Made by a program: the position numbers and the translations under genes | Shown here: piece after piece, positions 6,502 to 7,164 of the stretch | Layout of the letters: the number at the start of each line of letters is the position of its first letter | Position numbering within the stretch: the first letter of the stretch is position 1 | From: Candidatus Dormiibacterota bacterium | Lineage (GTDB): Bacteria > Chloroflexota > Dormibacteria > Aeolococcales > Bog-877 | Direction of reading: 5' to 3' | Assembly: GCA_030038765.1 (NCBI GenBank) | Contig: JASHRA010000170.1 | Coordinates: forward strand, 1-7,164 | Length of the DNA: 7,164 nucleotides | Notes under the pieces: generated by a model | What the model saw: only the letters and a program-made list of their open reading frames with translations | Database searches by the model: none | Told to the model about the DNA's origin: nothing

Positions 6502-7164
6502 GTGCGCTGGTCAGAGCTGGTGGCGGACGCCGGCATCGGGCCCCTGCCCCCGGGCGCGCCCGACGCTGAGGTGACCCGGATCGCCTACGACTCCCGCCAG
6601 GCGGGGGCGGGGGCGGTCTTCGTGGCCGTGCCCGGCGCCCACCGTGACGGGCACCAGTTCGTCCCCGAGGCGCTCGCCCAGGGGGCCCTGGGGGCGGTGG
6701 TGGAGAGCCCGGTGGAGGGCGTCGAGCCGCGGCTGCAGCTGCGGGTGATGGACTCCCGCCTGGCCCTGGCCGCGCTCGCCGCCAGCCTCAGCCGACACCC
6801 CTCGGCCGAGGTGCCGGTGGTGGGCGTCACCGGCACCGACGGCAAGACCACCACCACCACGCTGCTCCAGGGGGCGCTGAACTCGGCCCTGGGCCGGGCC
6901 GGCAGCCTCAGCACGGTCGACTTCCGCATCGGGGACACGGTCGAGCCCAACCTCTCGCGCCAGACCACGCTGGAGGCTCCCGAGCTCCAGGCCCGGCTGC
7001 GGCAGATGGTCGACGCCGGCTGCCGGGCCGTGGTGGTGGAGGCGACCTCCCACGGGCTGGCCCTGGGCCGGCTCGACCACCTCCGCTTCGCCGGCGCCGT
7101 CTATACCAACATCACCCACGAGCACCTCGACTTCCACGGCACCTGGGAGGCCTACTTCGAGGCC
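6502..7164 (+). CDS. murE: MurE-like Mur ligase (UDP-MurNAc-tripeptide synthetase family), 3' end outside the window
   Basis: The first 221 codons of a Mur ligase, about 40-45% of the usual 480-520 residues. MurE adds the third amino acid (diaminopimelate or lysine) to UDP-MurNAc-L-Ala-D-Glu in peptidoglycan precursor synthesis. The N-terminal UDP-binding domain has YDSRQAGAGAVFVAVPG (29-45) and RDGHQF (48-53). The ATP P-loop is GVTGTDGKTTTT (108-119), with Asp113 where most MurE proteins have Asn. Then come QTTLEAPELQ (154-163, usually TTPE), VVEATSHGLALGRLD (178-192) and TNITHEHLDFHG (202-213). The GTDGKTT and NITHEHLD variants belong to a MurE-like branch that I recall from Chloroflexota and related groups, so a specialised paralogue is possible. 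The start at GTG 6502 is supported by TACGCT six bases upstream. The amino acid-specifying DNPR-type motif lies beyond the window, so lysine or diaminopimelate specificity cannot be read. Confidence 0.9.
   Translation, partial: MRWSELVADAGIGPLPPGAPDAEVTRIAYDSRQAGAGAVFVAVPGAHRDGHQFVPEALAQGALGAVVESPVEGVEPRLQLRVMDSRLALAALAASLSRHPSAEVPVVGVTGTDGKTTTTTLLQGALNSALGRAGSLSTVDFRIGDTVEPNLSRQTTLEAPELQARLRQMVDAGCRAVVVEATSHGLALGRLDHLRFAGAVYTNITHEHLDFHGTWEAYFEA

Noticed and set aside
6511..7137. 208-residue minus-strand frame opposite the Mur ligase gene
   Set aside because: It is His/Gly/Val-rich antisense sequence with no motif, whereas the plus strand has the full set of Mur ligase signatures.

Overview
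This is a GC-rich (roughly 70%), densely packed bacterial chromosomal window. It holds seven protein-coding genes, and no RNA genes, CRISPR arrays, insertion sequences or integrase genes could be seen. GTG and TTG starts, TAnnnT -10 boxes placed exactly six bases before start codons, and an actinobacterial-style metallo-beta-lactamase/rhodanese protein point to a high-GC, probably Gram-positive-type lineage. A deep-branching Actinomycetota, or a Chloroflexota/Dormibacterota-like organism, would fit. The taxon is inferred from gene style and not proven.

Layout: positions 1-3981 carry five minus-strand genes. In transcription order (right to left) these are a metallo-beta-lactamase/double-rhodanese protein (2611-3981), a HIT-family hydrolase (2226-2567), a rhodanese-MoeB/ThiF E1-like adenylyltransferase (965-2161), a 71-residue protein of unknown function (709-924), and a putative HEAGH zinc-peptidase-like protein cut by the left edge (1-671). 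A 169-base divergent gap separates this block from a plus-strand gene (4151-5437) that fuses a FolD-like folate dehydrogenase to an FchA/FTCD-type cyclodeaminase-cyclohydrolase domain. Its stop lies 10 bases from the stop of a minus-strand zinc alcohol dehydrogenase of the CAD2-like group (5448-6455). That dehydrogenase is divergent, across 46 bases, from a MurE-like Mur ligase that runs off the right edge (6502-7164).

How the genes relate: the two rhodanese proteins suggest sulfur handling, with persulfide or thiosulfate chemistry by the first and sulfur-carrier activation for molybdopterin, thiamine or related pathways by the second. The HIT, ADH and Mur ligase genes look like independent housekeeping neighbours.

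Two points deserve attention. First, the FolD-like domain lacks the residues normally used for cyclohydrolase catalysis, while the attached domain belongs to a family that performs that same reaction, suggesting a division of labour inside one chain. Second, three of the seven starts show the same TAnnnT-N6-start geometry expected of leaderless transcripts, while the others mostly have Shine-Dalgarno sequences. No gene-free stretch exceeds 300 bases.
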